A DNA stretch of 40,490 nucleotides from an uncultured Polaribacter sp. (GTDB lineage Bacteria; Bacteroidota; Bacteroidia; Flavobacteriales; Flavobacteriaceae): NCBI GenBank assembly GCA_905480405.1, contig CAJQQH010000067.1, forward strand, positions 1 to 40,490, given 5' to 3'. Shown one piece after another: positions 1-9,023 of the stretch; positions within the stretch are counted from its first letter, which is position 1, and each line of letters begins with the position of its first letter. Made by a program: the position numbers and the translations under genes. The notes below the pieces were generated by a model that was given only the letters and a program-made list of their open reading frames with translations, was not told the origin of the DNA and did no database searches.

Positions 1-939
1 TTAGTTGGTACTGGAGAACATATTGTTTCTAGTAGAACCATTTATGGTGGTACGTATGCATTTTTAAAAAACTTTACACCAAGATTAGGTATAAAAACTA
101 CGTTTGTAGATATCACAAAATTAGATGTTGTAGAAGCTTCAATTACAAGTAAAACTAAAGTTTTGTATTGCGAATCTGTAAGTAATCCACTTTTAGAAGT
201 GGCAGATATAGCTGGTTTATCCGCTTTAGCGAAAAAGTATAATTTAAAATTAGTAGTTGATAATACGTTTTCTCCTTTGTCAATCTCTCCTGTAAAATTA
301 GGCGCAGATGTTGTTATTCATAGTTTAACTAAATTTATCAATGGGTCTTCAGATACTGTTGGCGGTGTTGTTTGTGGTACTCAAGAATTTATAAACGATT
401 TACGAAATGTAAATAGCGGAGCAAGTATGTTGTTAGGATCTACAATGGATTCTTTAAGAGCTTCATCAGTTTTAAAAAATATGAGAACATTGCATCTTAG
501 AATGAAACATCACAGTTTTAATGCTGCTTTTTTAGCTGATAAGTTTGAAGCTGATGGATTAAAAACAGTATATCCAGGTTTGATATCTCATCCTTCTCAT
601 CAACTTTTTAAAAGCATGATGAACACCGAGTATGGTTTTGGTGGTATGTTAACAATCGATGCAGGTTCTTTAGAAAAAGCAAATGCTTTAATGGAGTTAA
701 TGCAAGAAAAAAACTTAGGGTATTTAGCAGTAAGTTTAGGTTTTTATAAAACTTTATTTTCTGCTCCAGGTAGTTCTACATCATCAGAAATACCAGAAGA
801 AGAGCAAAAAGAAATGGGGTTATCTAATGGGTTAATTCGTTTTTCTATTGGTTTAGATAATGATATTAAAAGAACTTATGAGATAATGAAATCTTGTATG
901 TTAGAGGTTGGAGTTCTAGAAAACGAACTTGTTTTATAA
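1..939 (+). CDS. PLP-dependent trans-sulfuration family enzyme (Cys/Met metabolism), 5' truncated
   Basis: The reading frame is open from base 1, so the N-terminus (roughly 90-100 residues for this family of about 400) lies outside the window; 312 residues are visible. The fold-type I PLP signature is clear: VVDNTF (visible residues 85-90, Asp for the pyridine nitrogen) and HSLTKF (107-112), where Lys111 should form the internal aldimine. The C-terminal stretch with PGSSTSSE and IRFSIGLDND is also typical of Cys/Met metabolism enzymes (cystathionine gamma-synthase/lyase, methionine gamma-lyase). The family acts in the cytoplasm on sulfur amino acids by gamma- or beta-elimination or replacement. 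Which reaction this member catalyses cannot be decided from the part seen. A hairpin follows the stop codon. The in-frame TTG at 163 is internal and is not the start. Confidence 0.88.
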   Translation, partial: LVGTGEHIVSSRTIYGGTYAFLKNFTPRLGIKTTFVDITKLDVVEASITSKTKVLYCESVSNPLLEVADIAGLSALAKKYNLKLVVDNTFSPLSISPVKLGADVVIHSLTKFINGSSDTVGGVVCGTQEFINDLRNVNSGASMLLGSTMDSLRASSVLKNMRTLHLRMKHHSFNAAFLADKFEADGLKTVYPGLISHPSHQLFKSMMNTEYGFGGMLTIDAGSLEKANALMELMQEKNLGYLAVSLGFYKTLFSAPGSSTSSEIPEEEQKEMGLSNGLIRFSIGLDNDIKRTYEIMKSCMLEVGVLENELVL

Positions 940-946
940 ATTTTAG

Positions 947-979
947 AAAACAACTTTGCTTTTTAAGTAAAGTTGTTTT
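947..979 (+). terminator. Intrinsic terminator after the PLP enzyme gene
   Basis: A perfect 11-bp inverted repeat (947-957 pairs with 969-979) encloses an 11-base loop. The 3' arm ends in a T run and the 5' arm begins with an A run, so it could work in both directions. It lies between convergent genes and touches the stop codon of the minus-strand gene at 978. Confidence 0.6.
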
Positions 980-2000
980 AAATACCTTTTAAACGTTCTA
1001 TAAATTTAGTAAAATCATCTTTGTTTGGTGGCGAACCATCGAATGGTAAAATATCCCATTTTCCATTTTCATGGAAAATTGTAAAATTAAAAACTGAAGT
1101 ATTTACATCTTCTGGATTTAACATTGGATATCTTAAATCGACATATTTATAAGTGCCAATTTTATCCTTTTTAGAAATGTTGTAATAGTCATTACTAAAC
1201 CAAGTTAAGGTTTGTAAATTACTATCTGTCATGTCTATTAAATTATGGTTTTTTTCAATGGTTAAAATTTTTTCTGAGAATTTGCTTTTGTCAAGTAAAG
1301 AGTAAAAAGCTAAATGATAATTCTTATCGGTTTCAGCTACTGAATACCATAATATATTGTTTAAAATTGTAGGTTGAGCCGAAAATCGTTTGTACGTAAT
1401 TCCTGCTTTTTTAAATGATTTTTTAAAAACAGAATCGATATAAAATTTATTAACGATTGTAAAAACCATATAAGCAGAACTAATGTAAATACCAGCTTTT
1501 AACCACCAAGTTCTTTGCGTTCGTTTTCTATTAAAAAACATTAATACAATGATGCAAATTAAAAAAGGAACGGTATACATAGGATCTGCAACACTAATGT
1601 TATTAAAAGCAACTCTGTAATTAGAAAAAGGAGCAAATAACTGTGTACCGTAAGGTGTAAAACAATCTAAAATAGGATGTGTAAAAATGGACCAAAAGAA
1701 TAACAGAATCCAGTTTTTTAAAGAGGTTGTATCTTTTCTTTTTCCAGAATTATACAGCTTGTACGTTATCCAACCGAAAAGGAAACAACCTAAAACAGAA
1801 AACAAAATAGAATGCATAAACCCTCTATGAAAAGCCATTGCTTGTATCTCGTTATTGTAAATCCATTTACCAATAAAGACATCCAAATCTGGTATTGTAC
1901 CGCCAATTGCACCAAACAAAAGAGCTTTGTTTCCAATCTTTTTACCAAGAATAGCTTCACCGCAAGCAGCACCTAAAACAATTTGAGTTAATGAGTCCAT
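978..2000 (-). CDS. YdjM/DUF457-like membrane-bound metal-dependent hydrolase
   Basis: This 340-residue protein starts MDSLTQIVLGAACGEA and continues with GAIGGTIPDLDVF, the usual N-terminus of the YdjM/LexA-binding inner-membrane hydrolase family. The conserved polar residues lie near HRGFMHS (about residues 58-64) and FTHPILDCFTPYGTQ (about 106-120); these His and Asp residues are thought to bind metal. Several hydrophobic segments (about 25-35, 62-80, 96-110, 140-155, 167-185) indicate an inner-membrane protein, and a soluble C-terminal domain of about 140 residues follows. The substrate is unknown for the family. The gene is divergent from nhaC with 79 bases between start codons. Family assignment is good, function is not. 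Confidence 0.8.
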   Translation of the reverse strand: MDSLTQIVLGAACGEAILGKKIGNKALLFGAIGGTIPDLDVFIGKWIYNNEIQAMAFHRGFMHSILFSVLGCFLFGWITYKLYNSGKRKDTTSLKNWILLFFWSIFTHPILDCFTPYGTQLFAPFSNYRVAFNNISVADPMYTVPFLICIIVLMFFNRKRTQRTWWLKAGIYISSAYMVFTIVNKFYIDSVFKKSFKKAGITYKRFSAQPTILNNILWYSVAETDKNYHLAFYSLLDKSKFSEKILTIEKNHNLIDMTDSNLQTLTWFSNDYYNISKKDKIGTYKYVDLRYPMLNPEDVNTSVFNFTIFHENGKWDILPFDGSPPNKDDFTKFIERLKGI

Positions 2001-2079
2001 AAAAGCAAAAATAAGCCAACCAATTTGATTTGCATAACATTATGTAAAATCGTAACATTACAGAACCAAAATTTAGAGA

Positions 2080-3564
2080 ATGCAAGACAATAAAAATCTA
2101 TCAGAAATTAAAATTGAGGACCAAAAAATTATTGACAATAGAGAGTTAAATATTTGGGAAGCGATGTTTCCTGTTTTGGCTTTAGTTGCAATGTTAGCCT
2201 ATAATGTTTTTGTTTTTGGTGATGATGCTTTAAGTGGAAGTAATCAGTTTGTTTTATTGTTAGGTGGTGCAGTTGCTGCAATTGTTGGTTTTAGAAATAA
2301 AGTTTCTTACAAAACAATGATTGAAGAAGTTGCAGAGAATATAAAATCTACAGCTGGTGCAATTTTAATTTTATTAATGGTTGGTGCTTTAGCCGGTACT
2401 TGGTTAATTAGTGGTATTATTCCTGCAATGATTTATTATGGTTTGCAAGTATTAAATCCTACCATATTTTTAGCCGCCTGTTTAATAATTTGTGCGGTAA
2501 TTTCTATAGCAACTGGTAGTTCTTGGACTACGTCTGCTACCGTTGGTATTGCATTAATTGGTATTGGAGAAGCGTTAGGTATCTCTTTAGGAATGACTGC
2601 CGGTGCAGTTTTATCTGGTGCTTATTTTGGTGATAAAATGTCGCCAATGTCTGATACTACAAATTTAGCTCCAGCAATGGCAGGTACAGATTTGTTTACA
2701 CATATAAAATATATGGCATTTACAACGATACCAACAGTTGTAATTACGTTAATCATTTTCTTAATACTAGGTTTTACACTTAATACCTCTGGTGAAGCAG
2801 ATACAAATGTTTTACTTGCAGACATTAATAAAGCGTTTAATATTACACCATGGTTATTTATAGTGCCAGTTGTTGTTATCTTTTTAATTGTAAAAAAAAC
2901 ACCTCCGTTAGCAGCATTATTAGCAGGTACTATTTTAGGGGCAATTTTTGCTTTAATTTTTCAACCAGAAGTAGTTGCACAAGTTGCAGGAGTAGATAGT
3001 TTAAGCTTTACTTCTGGATATAAAGGTATTTTACAAGCAATAACAGTAGAAACATCTGTTGCTACAGAAAACGAAGCATTGGCAGATTTATTTACAGCTG
3101 GCGGAATGTCTAAAATGTTGGGTACAATTTGGTTAATTTTATGTGCAATGGTTTTTGGTGGTATTATGGATGCAATTGGAGCATTAGCTAGAATTAGCTC
3201 TTTTATGTTAAGTCTTTTCGATTCAGTTTTTGGTTTATTTGCAAGTACTGTTTTTACATGTATTGGTTTAAATTTTACAGCATCAGATCAATATTTAGCC
3301 ATTGTAGTTCCTGGTAAAATGTATGCAAAAGCATATAAAGATAAAGGTTTAGCTCCAGAAAATTTAAGTAGAACTTTAGAGGATTCTGGTACCGTTACTT
3401 CTGTTTTAATACCTTGGAATACTTGTGGGGCTTACCATTCTGGAGTTTTAGGGGTTTCTGTTTTCGATTATGCTATATATGCTATATTTAATTGGTTAAG
3501 TCCTTTTATGACTTTAATTTTTGCTGCTTTTAAAATTAAAATTAAAGAATTAGCTGCTAAATAA
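2080..3564 (+). CDS. nhaC: Na+/H+ antiporter, NhaC family
   Basis: The 494-residue polytopic membrane protein carries the NhaC hallmarks: a TGSSWTTSATVG segment (about residues 147-158), then GAYFGDKMSPMSDTTNLAP (about 180-198), and later GTVTSVLIPWNTCGAYH (about 438-454). The acidic and Ser/Thr residues in these discontinuous helices are expected to form the ion path. The family exchanges external H+ for internal Na+ (some members exchange malate/lactate, but the GDKMSPMSDTTN signature favours Na+/H+). A hydrophilic N-terminal tail of about 25 residues precedes the first helix. The stop codon is followed after one base by the start of the acetyltransferase gene, so the two are probably co-transcribed. 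Together with the nqr operon it suggests a sodium-based bioenergetic lifestyle. Confidence 0.9.
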   Translation: MQDNKNLSEIKIEDQKIIDNRELNIWEAMFPVLALVAMLAYNVFVFGDDALSGSNQFVLLLGGAVAAIVGFRNKVSYKTMIEEVAENIKSTAGAILILLMVGALAGTWLISGIIPAMIYYGLQVLNPTIFLAACLIICAVISIATGSSWTTSATVGIALIGIGEALGISLGMTAGAVLSGAYFGDKMSPMSDTTNLAPAMAGTDLFTHIKYMAFTTIPTVVITLIIFLILGFTLNTSGEADTNVLLADINKAFNITPWLFIVPVVVIFLIVKKTPPLAALLAGTILGAIFALIFQPEVVAQVAGVDSLSFTSGYKGILQAITVETSVATENEALADLFTAGGMSKMLGTIWLILCAMVFGGIMDAIGALARISSFMLSLFDSVFGLFASTVFTCIGLNFTASDQYLAIVVPGKMYAKAYKDKGLAPENLSRTLEDSGTVTSVLIPWNTCGAYHSGVLGVSVFDYAIYAIFNWLSPFMTLIFAAFKIKIKELAAK

Positions 3565-3565
3565 T

Positions 3566-4018
3566 ATGATACAGCTTGCTGAAATATCTGATGCAAAAAC
3601 ACTTACTAAAATTGCTTTAAAATCGAAATCATTTTGGGGGTATTCTAATGAGACATTAGAAAGTTGGGTAGAAGACTTAACAGTTTCAGAGCGTATTATT
3701 AAAGAAATGATAGTTTATAAGTTTATTTCTAATAATGAAACAGTTGGATTTTATATTTTAAATCAGCCAAAAGGTACTTCTGTAGAATTAGAATTTTTAT
3801 TTGTGTTACCTGTTTTTATTGGAAAAGGAATAGGAAATCAATTAATACAACATGCTTTTTTAAAAGCAAAAGAATTAAATTGTAAAAAGGTTACTTTATT
3901 AGCAGACCCAAATGCAGTAACTTTTTATGGTTCTAAAGGATTTGAAATTATAGATAAAAAAGAAAGCTCTATTGCTGGTCGTTTTTTGCCTTTAATGCAA
4001 AAAGATTTATCAGTATAG
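3566..4018 (+). CDS. GNAT family N-acetyltransferase
   Basis: This 150-residue single-domain protein matches the GNAT fold. Motif A is seen as VLPVFIGKGIGNQLIQHAF (about residues 86-104), with the K-G-I-G loop that holds the acetyl-CoA pyrophosphate, and a motif-B-like FYGSKGFEI lies near residue 120. It should transfer an acetyl group from acetyl-CoA to an amine; the acceptor cannot be read from the sequence. The gene begins one base after the nhaC stop, so it is likely in the same transcript. Its last 50 bases overlap the 3' end of the small convergent gene on the other strand. Confidence 0.82.
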   Translation: MIQLAEISDAKTLTKIALKSKSFWGYSNETLESWVEDLTVSERIIKEMIVYKFISNNETVGFYILNQPKGTSVELEFLFVLPVFIGKGIGNQLIQHAFLKAKELNCKKVTLLADPNAVTFYGSKGFEIIDKKESSIAGRFLPLMQKDLSV

Positions 4019-4223
4019 AAATCAATAATAAAAGCCATGGAGTTCCATGAAGTAGTACATCAAACCAATCTCCAGATTTCATTCCGTTTTCGGTAGAAAA
4101 AGCATTTCCACCCAAAAGCCATTGTAGTTTTCCTAAAATATGAGGCGGATTAAAAGGCGCTAACCCTAAAGTTAAACTTGCTGCCAAAAAAAGTTTCCAA
4201 TTGTTTTTAAGCTGATTTTTCAT
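3969..4223 (-). CDS. Small conserved-looking membrane protein (84 aa)
   Basis: The 84-residue product has two hydrophobic segments (about residues 11-25 and 56-74) separated by a polar loop with Trp and Gly residues (PPHILGKLQWLLGGNAF and the MKSGDWFD part). The N-terminus is short and basic, so the topology is probably two helices with both ends in the cytoplasm. It resembles small hypothetical proteins common in Flavobacteriia; no function is known to me. Its 3' end overlaps the end of the GNAT gene by 50 bases in the convergent direction, and no clear terminator separates them. Confidence 0.6.
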   Translation of the reverse strand: MKNQLKNNWKLFLAASLTLGLAPFNPPHILGKLQWLLGGNAFSTENGMKSGDWFDVLLHGTPWLLLLISILINLFALKAKNDQQ

Positions 4224-4291
4224 TTTGTTAAGTAAAGCAATTTTTAAAATATTTTACTTTCTAAGTACAAGGAGAAACATTCTCAAACGTG

Positions 4292-4332
4292 CTAAAAAAA
4301 ACACACTTCCCTTCAGAAAGAATTTAGGGAAG
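4292..4332 (-). terminator. Probable terminator of the porin gene
   Basis: On the minus strand, just after the porin stop codon (4340), CTTCCCT (4332-4326) pairs with AGGGAAG (4312-4306) across a 13-base loop and is followed closely by a run of eight T. Stem and T tract have the right order only for minus-strand transcription. Confidence 0.5.
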
Positions 4333-4339
4333 ACTTAAT

Positions 4340-6298
4340 TTATATAAACCAATTCCAAACTAAACCGAAACGAACCGTAAAATCTCTGTATGGATAATTA
4401 GGTGCAGAAAAATAATTCTTTTCAGTAAAACCAGAAGTTACGTTATCAACCTTTAAATACAAACGTGTTCTACGTACCTGAGCGTTAAAAAATACATCTA
4501 CAGTAGGGAAACCTATTTCTTCGTTATTTTGAAGCGTAAATTCAGCTAATAAAGGGTTGTAAGCATTTGCATTATATTTTGTAAAATACTTAAAGGTGGC
4601 TCCAATATTAACTAACATCGGTTTTCCTTTAAACCAGTAATCAGTATAATAAAGGGTGTTTCTAGTTACAATTTCTGGTACTCTAAAAACAGAACTTCCG
4701 CTGCTAACGTTTTGATACATTACCGTGTTGTCCAATGCAAATTTCTTGTATTTAAATTCCCTGTTTGCCTTTACCTTTAAATATGTAATTTGATTTGCAA
4801 ATTGTTGGGGACTGTTATTCTCATCAAAATACGTGTAGTTGTCTATGTTTGTAAAGTTAAGATCAGCATTAATCCATTTAGAGTTAAAAGTAAAACCTAA
4901 ATCTCTTGTGTTTACATTGCTAAAGTTATTTTCCCAATTGTAATCATCATAAAAACTTTGATGTAATAATGTGTTAAAATTTGACGACTTAGAACTTATT
5001 AATAAACTTCCTTTAAACGTAAAAAGACTGTCTTGTTTATAAACCGCTTCACCTTTTAAATAATTACCGGCCAATCTACCAGAACCAGGAGTAATAGATG
5101 CATCAGCATTTAAATAAAAGTTTTTAATTTTTGCTTTCCAATCAGCTCCAAAAGAAATAGCATTTCCCTCTAATTTTAATTTTTTAATACTACTGTTACT
5201 GTTTAAAATAGTATCATAACCATAAGAGTAGTTGGTAAAGTTTGCCTTAGCTTTAAATTTTCCTAAAACGTATTTAGAGTTAAATTCTAAATTTAATTCG
5301 TTACTTGTTATTTTACTTGTAGCGTCTGTGTCTGTAGCATCTGTAGTATTTGTATTACCAAAAATAGCGGTTGTAGCTGTAGCTTGTGTATAACTATAGC
5401 TTTTAGTTTCATTGGTGAAAATATGACCTACTTTTAAGTTGCTAAAGTCTTTATGGTTAACGGTATCTTTGCTTGATAATAATTTAAAGCTGTGTTCTAA
5501 ATAAACTCGTGTAGCATCAAATTGGTTTTCTGCATCTGTTAAATTAACGTCTAATCTAGCTCTATTTTCAAAATCTGGATCTTCAGAAATAAAGTTAGCC
5601 AAAGCATCGGTTGTTAAACCACCACTTTCTTCATTAAAAAAATCTTGACTAGTTATATGACCTCTAATTTCGTATTGATTTTCTTTAGTTCTGTAATGAA
5701 ACGTTCCTCTAAAATTACCGTTACTAGCAATAGATTGCCTGTAAGCCCCTAAAGAACGCAAACCTTTATAAGATAATGAAACATTAAGTCTTTTAGAGAA
5801 GTTTAAAGTAAAAAGAGCATCTAAAACTTGCCCTTGTTGCAAACCTGTTCTGTATAAAATTTCTGTTGTTGGCGTTGGAACTTCGTAATATTTTACGTCT
5901 TCAATATCTATGTAGCTAAACTGTTTACTTGTAAAACCAATGTCTGGTAATTGTTTAATGTTGTTAAAACTGTATCCTAAATTATTAAAAGTTTGCCCTT
6001 GGTTATGAAAAGCTAATAGCTCAAAATTATCTTTTCTTAAATAATTAAACTTGTATTCTTTTTTAATATTTAAAGTAGTGTCTACATACGTAGTATCTCT
6101 TTTATGAGAAAAAATTTTATAATCGGTGTATTTCGTTTTACCAGAAAGAATAACTTTTGTTTCTCCCGAACTTAGAGAATCATTAGATCTTCGGTTTAAA
6201 TTTGAGATATTTTCTTCTCCAATAAACCTTTGTGAAAAGGTGCTATTTAAGCTAAATATAATTAGAAAAAAAAGTAAAGATATTTTTTTATGCATCAT
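4340..6298 (-). CDS. Putative outer-membrane porin (Porin_10-like)
   Basis: The chosen start is the ATG at 6298 (a second ATG follows at once at 6295); it opens a good signal peptide, MHKKISLLFFLIIFSLNSTFS, before QRF. The longer frame starting at 6391 would run into the divergent rnhB gene and adds an unlikely N-terminus. The mature part of about 630 residues has alternating hydrophobic and polar residues, many aromatic girdle residues, and ends in FGLVWNWFI, an aromatic last residue typical of outer-membrane barrels. The early DTTYVDTTLNIKKEYKFNYLRK region matches what I know of the putative porin family found beside rnhB in Flavobacteriia. Substrate unknown. The protein should insert into the outer membrane through BAM. 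Confidence 0.75.
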   Translation of the reverse strand: MMHKKISLLFFLIIFSLNSTFSQRFIGEENISNLNRRSNDSLSSGETKVILSGKTKYTDYKIFSHKRDTTYVDTTLNIKKEYKFNYLRKDNFELLAFHNQGQTFNNLGYSFNNIKQLPDIGFTSKQFSYIDIEDVKYYEVPTPTTEILYRTGLQQGQVLDALFTLNFSKRLNVSLSYKGLRSLGAYRQSIASNGNFRGTFHYRTKENQYEIRGHITSQDFFNEESGGLTTDALANFISEDPDFENRARLDVNLTDAENQFDATRVYLEHSFKLLSSKDTVNHKDFSNLKVGHIFTNETKSYSYTQATATTAIFGNTNTTDATDTDATSKITSNELNLEFNSKYVLGKFKAKANFTNYSYGYDTILNSNSSIKKLKLEGNAISFGADWKAKIKNFYLNADASITPGSGRLAGNYLKGEAVYKQDSLFTFKGSLLISSKSSNFNTLLHQSFYDDYNWENNFSNVNTRDLGFTFNSKWINADLNFTNIDNYTYFDENNSPQQFANQITYLKVKANREFKYKKFALDNTVMYQNVSSGSSVFRVPEIVTRNTLYYTDYWFKGKPMLVNIGATFKYFTKYNANAYNPLLAEFTLQNNEEIGFPTVDVFFNAQVRRTRLYLKVDNVTSGFTEKNYFSAPNYPYRDFTVRFGLVWNWFI

Positions 6299-6378
6299 AA
6301 TGTTAAACAAGAGCAAATGTAAAATAATAAAACGTAAATAATTGTTAATAATTATGATGAAATCTGTTAATTTGTAAA

Positions 6379-6978
6379 ATGTTAAAATCAAACTTTAGTG
6401 GTTTTTCTTTAGAAGTAGGAACAGATGAAGCTGGTAGAGGTTGTTTATCTGGCCCTGTTGTTGCAGCAGCAGTTATATTACCTAAAGATTTTACCCATCC
6501 TTTTTTAAATGATTCCAAACAATTGTCAGAAAAAAAGAGAGAAGAACTAAGACCTTTTATAGAGGAAAATGCAATTGCATTTGGTGTTTCTTTTGTTTGG
6601 CAAGAAGAAGTAGATAAAATTAATGTTTTGCAAGCGTCAATAACTGGTATGCATAGGGCTATAAATGCTTTAAAAATTACACCAGAATTTATAATCATAG
6701 ATGGAAATAAGTTTAGAGATTATAAAGAGATTCCGTATAAAACAATCGTAAAGGGAGATGCTAAATATTTAAGTATTGCCGCTGCATCTGTATTAGCAAA
6801 AACGTATAGAGATGATTATATGGCAAAAATTCATTTAGAATATCCAATGTATAATTGGAAGAAAAATAAAGGATATCCAACCAAAGAACACAGAAACGGA
6901 ATTAGAGAATTTGGCGCAACAAAGTATCATAGAAAAACTTTTAAATTATTGCCAGAACAGACAAAGTTAAAGTTGTAA
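6379..6978 (+). CDS. rnhB: Ribonuclease HII
   Basis: The 199-residue protein has the RNase HII signature [19 protein letters not shown] (residues 14-32). Asp16 and Glu17 are the first two acidic metal ligands, Asp108 (in IIIDGNKF) the third, and an Asp in KTYRDDYM (145/146) the fourth. The [17 protein letters not shown] block (125-141) is also typical. The enzyme cuts the RNA strand of RNA-DNA hybrids and starts removal of single ribonucleotides from DNA in the cytoplasm. Length is normal. The gene is divergent from the porin gene with 80 bases between starts. Confidence 0.95.
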   Translation: MLKSNFSGFSLEVGTDEAGRGCLSGPVVAAAVILPKDFTHPFLNDSKQLSEKKREELRPFIEENAIAFGVSFVWQEEVDKINVLQASITGMHRAINALKITPEFIIIDGNKFRDYKEIPYKTIVKGDAKYLSIAAASVLAKTYRDDYMAKIHLEYPMYNWKKNKGYPTKEHRNGIREFGATKYHRKTFKLLPEQTKLKL

Positions 6979-7152
6979 ATTGTTTTTTAGAAGCTATTTC
7001 CTGCTTTACATTATATCTTTTTTCTGAAAAAGAAAAAAGGATGTCATTACAATCAGGGCTAAAGTTATTTGTAAGTTTTTCGAAAAACTCATTCATTTAT
7101 TTTGTAATTATTTAAAAACTTCAACTATTTTTACGCTCCAAAATTTTAACAG

Positions 7153-8205
7153 ATGATTAGAAAAACCAAAGCAGAAATTACCAAATGTATTTTACATAAA
7201 GTAGCTAATAAGTTTAATAGTGGACAAAATGTTTTTTCTGAAGATTTAATTCGTTTCGATCAAGAAAGTTACGATTTAATGAAAGGGTTTTTATTAAAAC
7301 CATTTGGAAGTTTAACACAGAGTTATCGTTTTACAAACAATGAAGATGTTCGTTTAAATGAAGTTAATAAGTTTGCTTCAGAAGTTTTTAAAGACGAAGA
7401 GAGTTTTGTAGAATACTCTAAAAGTATTGTAAATCATTTATTTGAACAATCTAATTCGGCACAAATAAAAACAGGAGATGTATTAGTTGTTTATATAGAA
7501 GGTATCGAATATAAAGATGTGTTAACAGAAGCTATTGGTATTTTTAAAATAGAAAATAAAGTTGATTTTTTTCAAACTTATTTAGATGATAACGAAAGTT
7601 TTGATGTTGTTGTTCAAAAAGGAATTTCTACCAAAAGAATAGATAAAGGATGCTTGGTTTTAAATACATCTGATGAAGAAGGTACTGTAGTATTATCTGT
7701 AGATAACAATAATTACGATGCACAGTATTGGGTTAAAAATTTCTTAACTGTTAAGTTAGCAGATGATTATAATTCTCACACACAAAATTATTTAGAGTTG
7801 TGTAAAGAATTTTCTGAAGAAGTAATTAAGCCGGAATTAGGTATGCATGAACAAGGAAATTTCTTAGCAACTACGGTAGATTATTTTAAAGAAAATGAAG
7901 CTGTAGATTATGCTACGTTTAAAGATGAAGTTTTTGAAGAAGAAAAACACAAAGAAAAGTTTGACGAGTACAAAAAACATTTCGAAACGTTAAACGATGT
8001 TTTAATTAGAAATAATTTTGATGTTTCTGGTGTAGTTTTAAAGAAAGAAAAAAACAAGCTTAAAACAGAAATTAAGTTAGATACTAATATTAGTATTAAA
8101 TTAGATGTAGATGCGCCAGAAGCAGCATCTGAGTATATAGAGAGAGGTTATGATGAGCAGAAGAAAATGAAATACTATAAAGTGTATTTTAACGAAGAAA
8201 AATAG
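7153..8205 (+). CDS. Nucleoid-associated protein, NdpA/YejK (NA37) family
   Basis: The 350-residue protein has the layout of the 37-kDa nucleoid-associated family: an N-terminal segment near ITKCILHKVANKF, FLLKPFG (about residues 46-52), and a central NHLFEQSN segment (about 96-103). There is no signal peptide or membrane segment, and the C-terminal half is rich in Glu and Lys. The Escherichia coli relative YejK binds the nucleoid and topoisomerase IV; in Bacteroidota the role has not been worked out to my knowledge. The gene stands alone and is followed by a strong hairpin shared with the convergent lipB gene. Confidence 0.82.
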   Translation: MIRKTKAEITKCILHKVANKFNSGQNVFSEDLIRFDQESYDLMKGFLLKPFGSLTQSYRFTNNEDVRLNEVNKFASEVFKDEESFVEYSKSIVNHLFEQSNSAQIKTGDVLVVYIEGIEYKDVLTEAIGIFKIENKVDFFQTYLDDNESFDVVVQKGISTKRIDKGCLVLNTSDEEGTVVLSVDNNNYDAQYWVKNFLTVKLADDYNSHTQNYLELCKEFSEEVIKPELGMHEQGNFLATTVDYFKENEAVDYATFKDEVFEEEKHKEKFDEYKKHFETLNDVLIRNNFDVSGVVLKKEKNKLKTEIKLDTNISIKLDVDAPEAASEYIERGYDEQKKMKYYKVYFNEEK

Positions 8206-8217
8206 TTTTTACATAAT

Positions 8218-8251
8218 AAAAAAAAATCCTGCTTTTTCAGGATTTTTTTTT
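8218..8251. terminator. Bidirectional terminator between nucleoid protein gene and lipB
   Basis: A perfect 14-bp stem (8218-8231 with 8238-8251) has a GC-containing core (TCCTG/CAGGA), a six-base loop, nine A on the left and nine T on the right. It therefore reads as an intrinsic terminator on both strands. It overlaps the lipB stop codon by two bases. Confidence 0.85.
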
Positions 8252-8954
8252 ATGAATAAATAAACTCTTCTACTTCAAAAAGAGCTTTAAAGTGTTTTAA
8301 TATTTTAGATTTAACGTCTTCTATATCCACTTTTTTACCAAGTTCAACTTCCATAGAAGTAACCGCTTTACCTCTAATTCCACAAGGTATTATATTATCA
8401 AAATACCCTAAATTAGTATTTGCGTTTAAAGCAAAACCATGCATAGTTACCCAGCGTGAAGAACGAATTCCCATAGCACAAATTTTACGAGCAAATGGTG
8501 TTCCAACATCTAACCAAACACCAGTTTCACCTTTACTTCTTTCGCTTTTTAATCCGTAATCCGCAAGCGTTAAAATAATGGTTTCTTCAAGTAAACGTAA
8601 GTACTTGTGAATATCAGTAAAAAAATTTTCTAAATCTAAAATAGGATAACCAACTATTTGACCTGGACCATGATAGGTAATATCACCACCTCTATTTATT
8701 TTATAAAAAGTTGCGCCTTTTTGTTTTAATTGATTTTCGTTTAACAATAAGTTACTTAAATCGCCACTTTTTCCAAGGGTATAAACATGCGGATGTTCAA
8801 CAAATAGTAAGTGGTTTGGTGTTATATTATTATTGTTATTTCTTCGATTATCAATCTTTATATCAACAATTTCTTGTAATAATTCAGATTGATAATCCCA
8901 AGTTTCTTGGTAATCTTTTACAGATAAATCTGTTAAATGTATATTTCTATTCAT
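8250..8954 (-). CDS. lipB: Lipoyl(octanoyl) transferase
   Basis: This 234-residue enzyme moves octanoate from octanoyl-ACP to the lipoyl domains of 2-oxoacid dehydrogenases and the glycine cleavage H protein, in the cytoplasm. The signature RGGDITYHGPGQIVGYP (residues 88-104) is present. The catalytic pair is seen as Lys157 (in ARKICAMGI) and Cys191 (in IIPCGIRGK), matching the Lys/Cys dyad known for LipB. An Asn-rich stretch at residues 39-43 is a harmless low-complexity insertion. The gene is single and ends in the shared terminator. Confidence 0.94.
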   Translation of the reverse strand: MNRNIHLTDLSVKDYQETWDYQSELLQEIVDIKIDNRRNNNNNITPNHLLFVEHPHVYTLGKSGDLSNLLLNENQLKQKGATFYKINRGGDITYHGPGQIVGYPILDLENFFTDIHKYLRLLEETIILTLADYGLKSERSKGETGVWLDVGTPFARKICAMGIRSSRWVTMHGFALNANTNLGYFDNIIPCGIRGKAVTSMEVELGKKVDIEDVKSKILKHFKALFEVEEFIYS

Positions 8955-8984
8955 AATCTATAATAACAAAGGTAATTATTTCAT

Positions 8985-8992
8985 TATATTTG
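8985..8992 (+). promoter_or_regulatory. Bacteroidota-type -7 box for the metalloprotease gene
   Basis: TATATTTG matches the TAnnTTTG consensus exactly and sits 31 bases before the ATG at 9024, which leaves a short leader. No good -33 TTTG element is visible at the usual distance, so this is a prediction only. Confidence 0.45.
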
Positions 8993-9023
8993 AGGATTAC
9001 AATTATTATTTAAATATCATATT

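Noticed and set aside
6299..6391. N-terminal extension of the porin to 6391
   Set aside because: It would overlap the divergent rnhB start, and the ATG at 6298 opens a standard signal peptide.
6941..7096. A 51-codon minus-strand frame overlapping the end of rnhB
   Set aside because: It overlaps the conserved rnhB 3' end, shows no clear promoter or ribosome site, and I recognise no family. It cannot be excluded without comparison to relatives.
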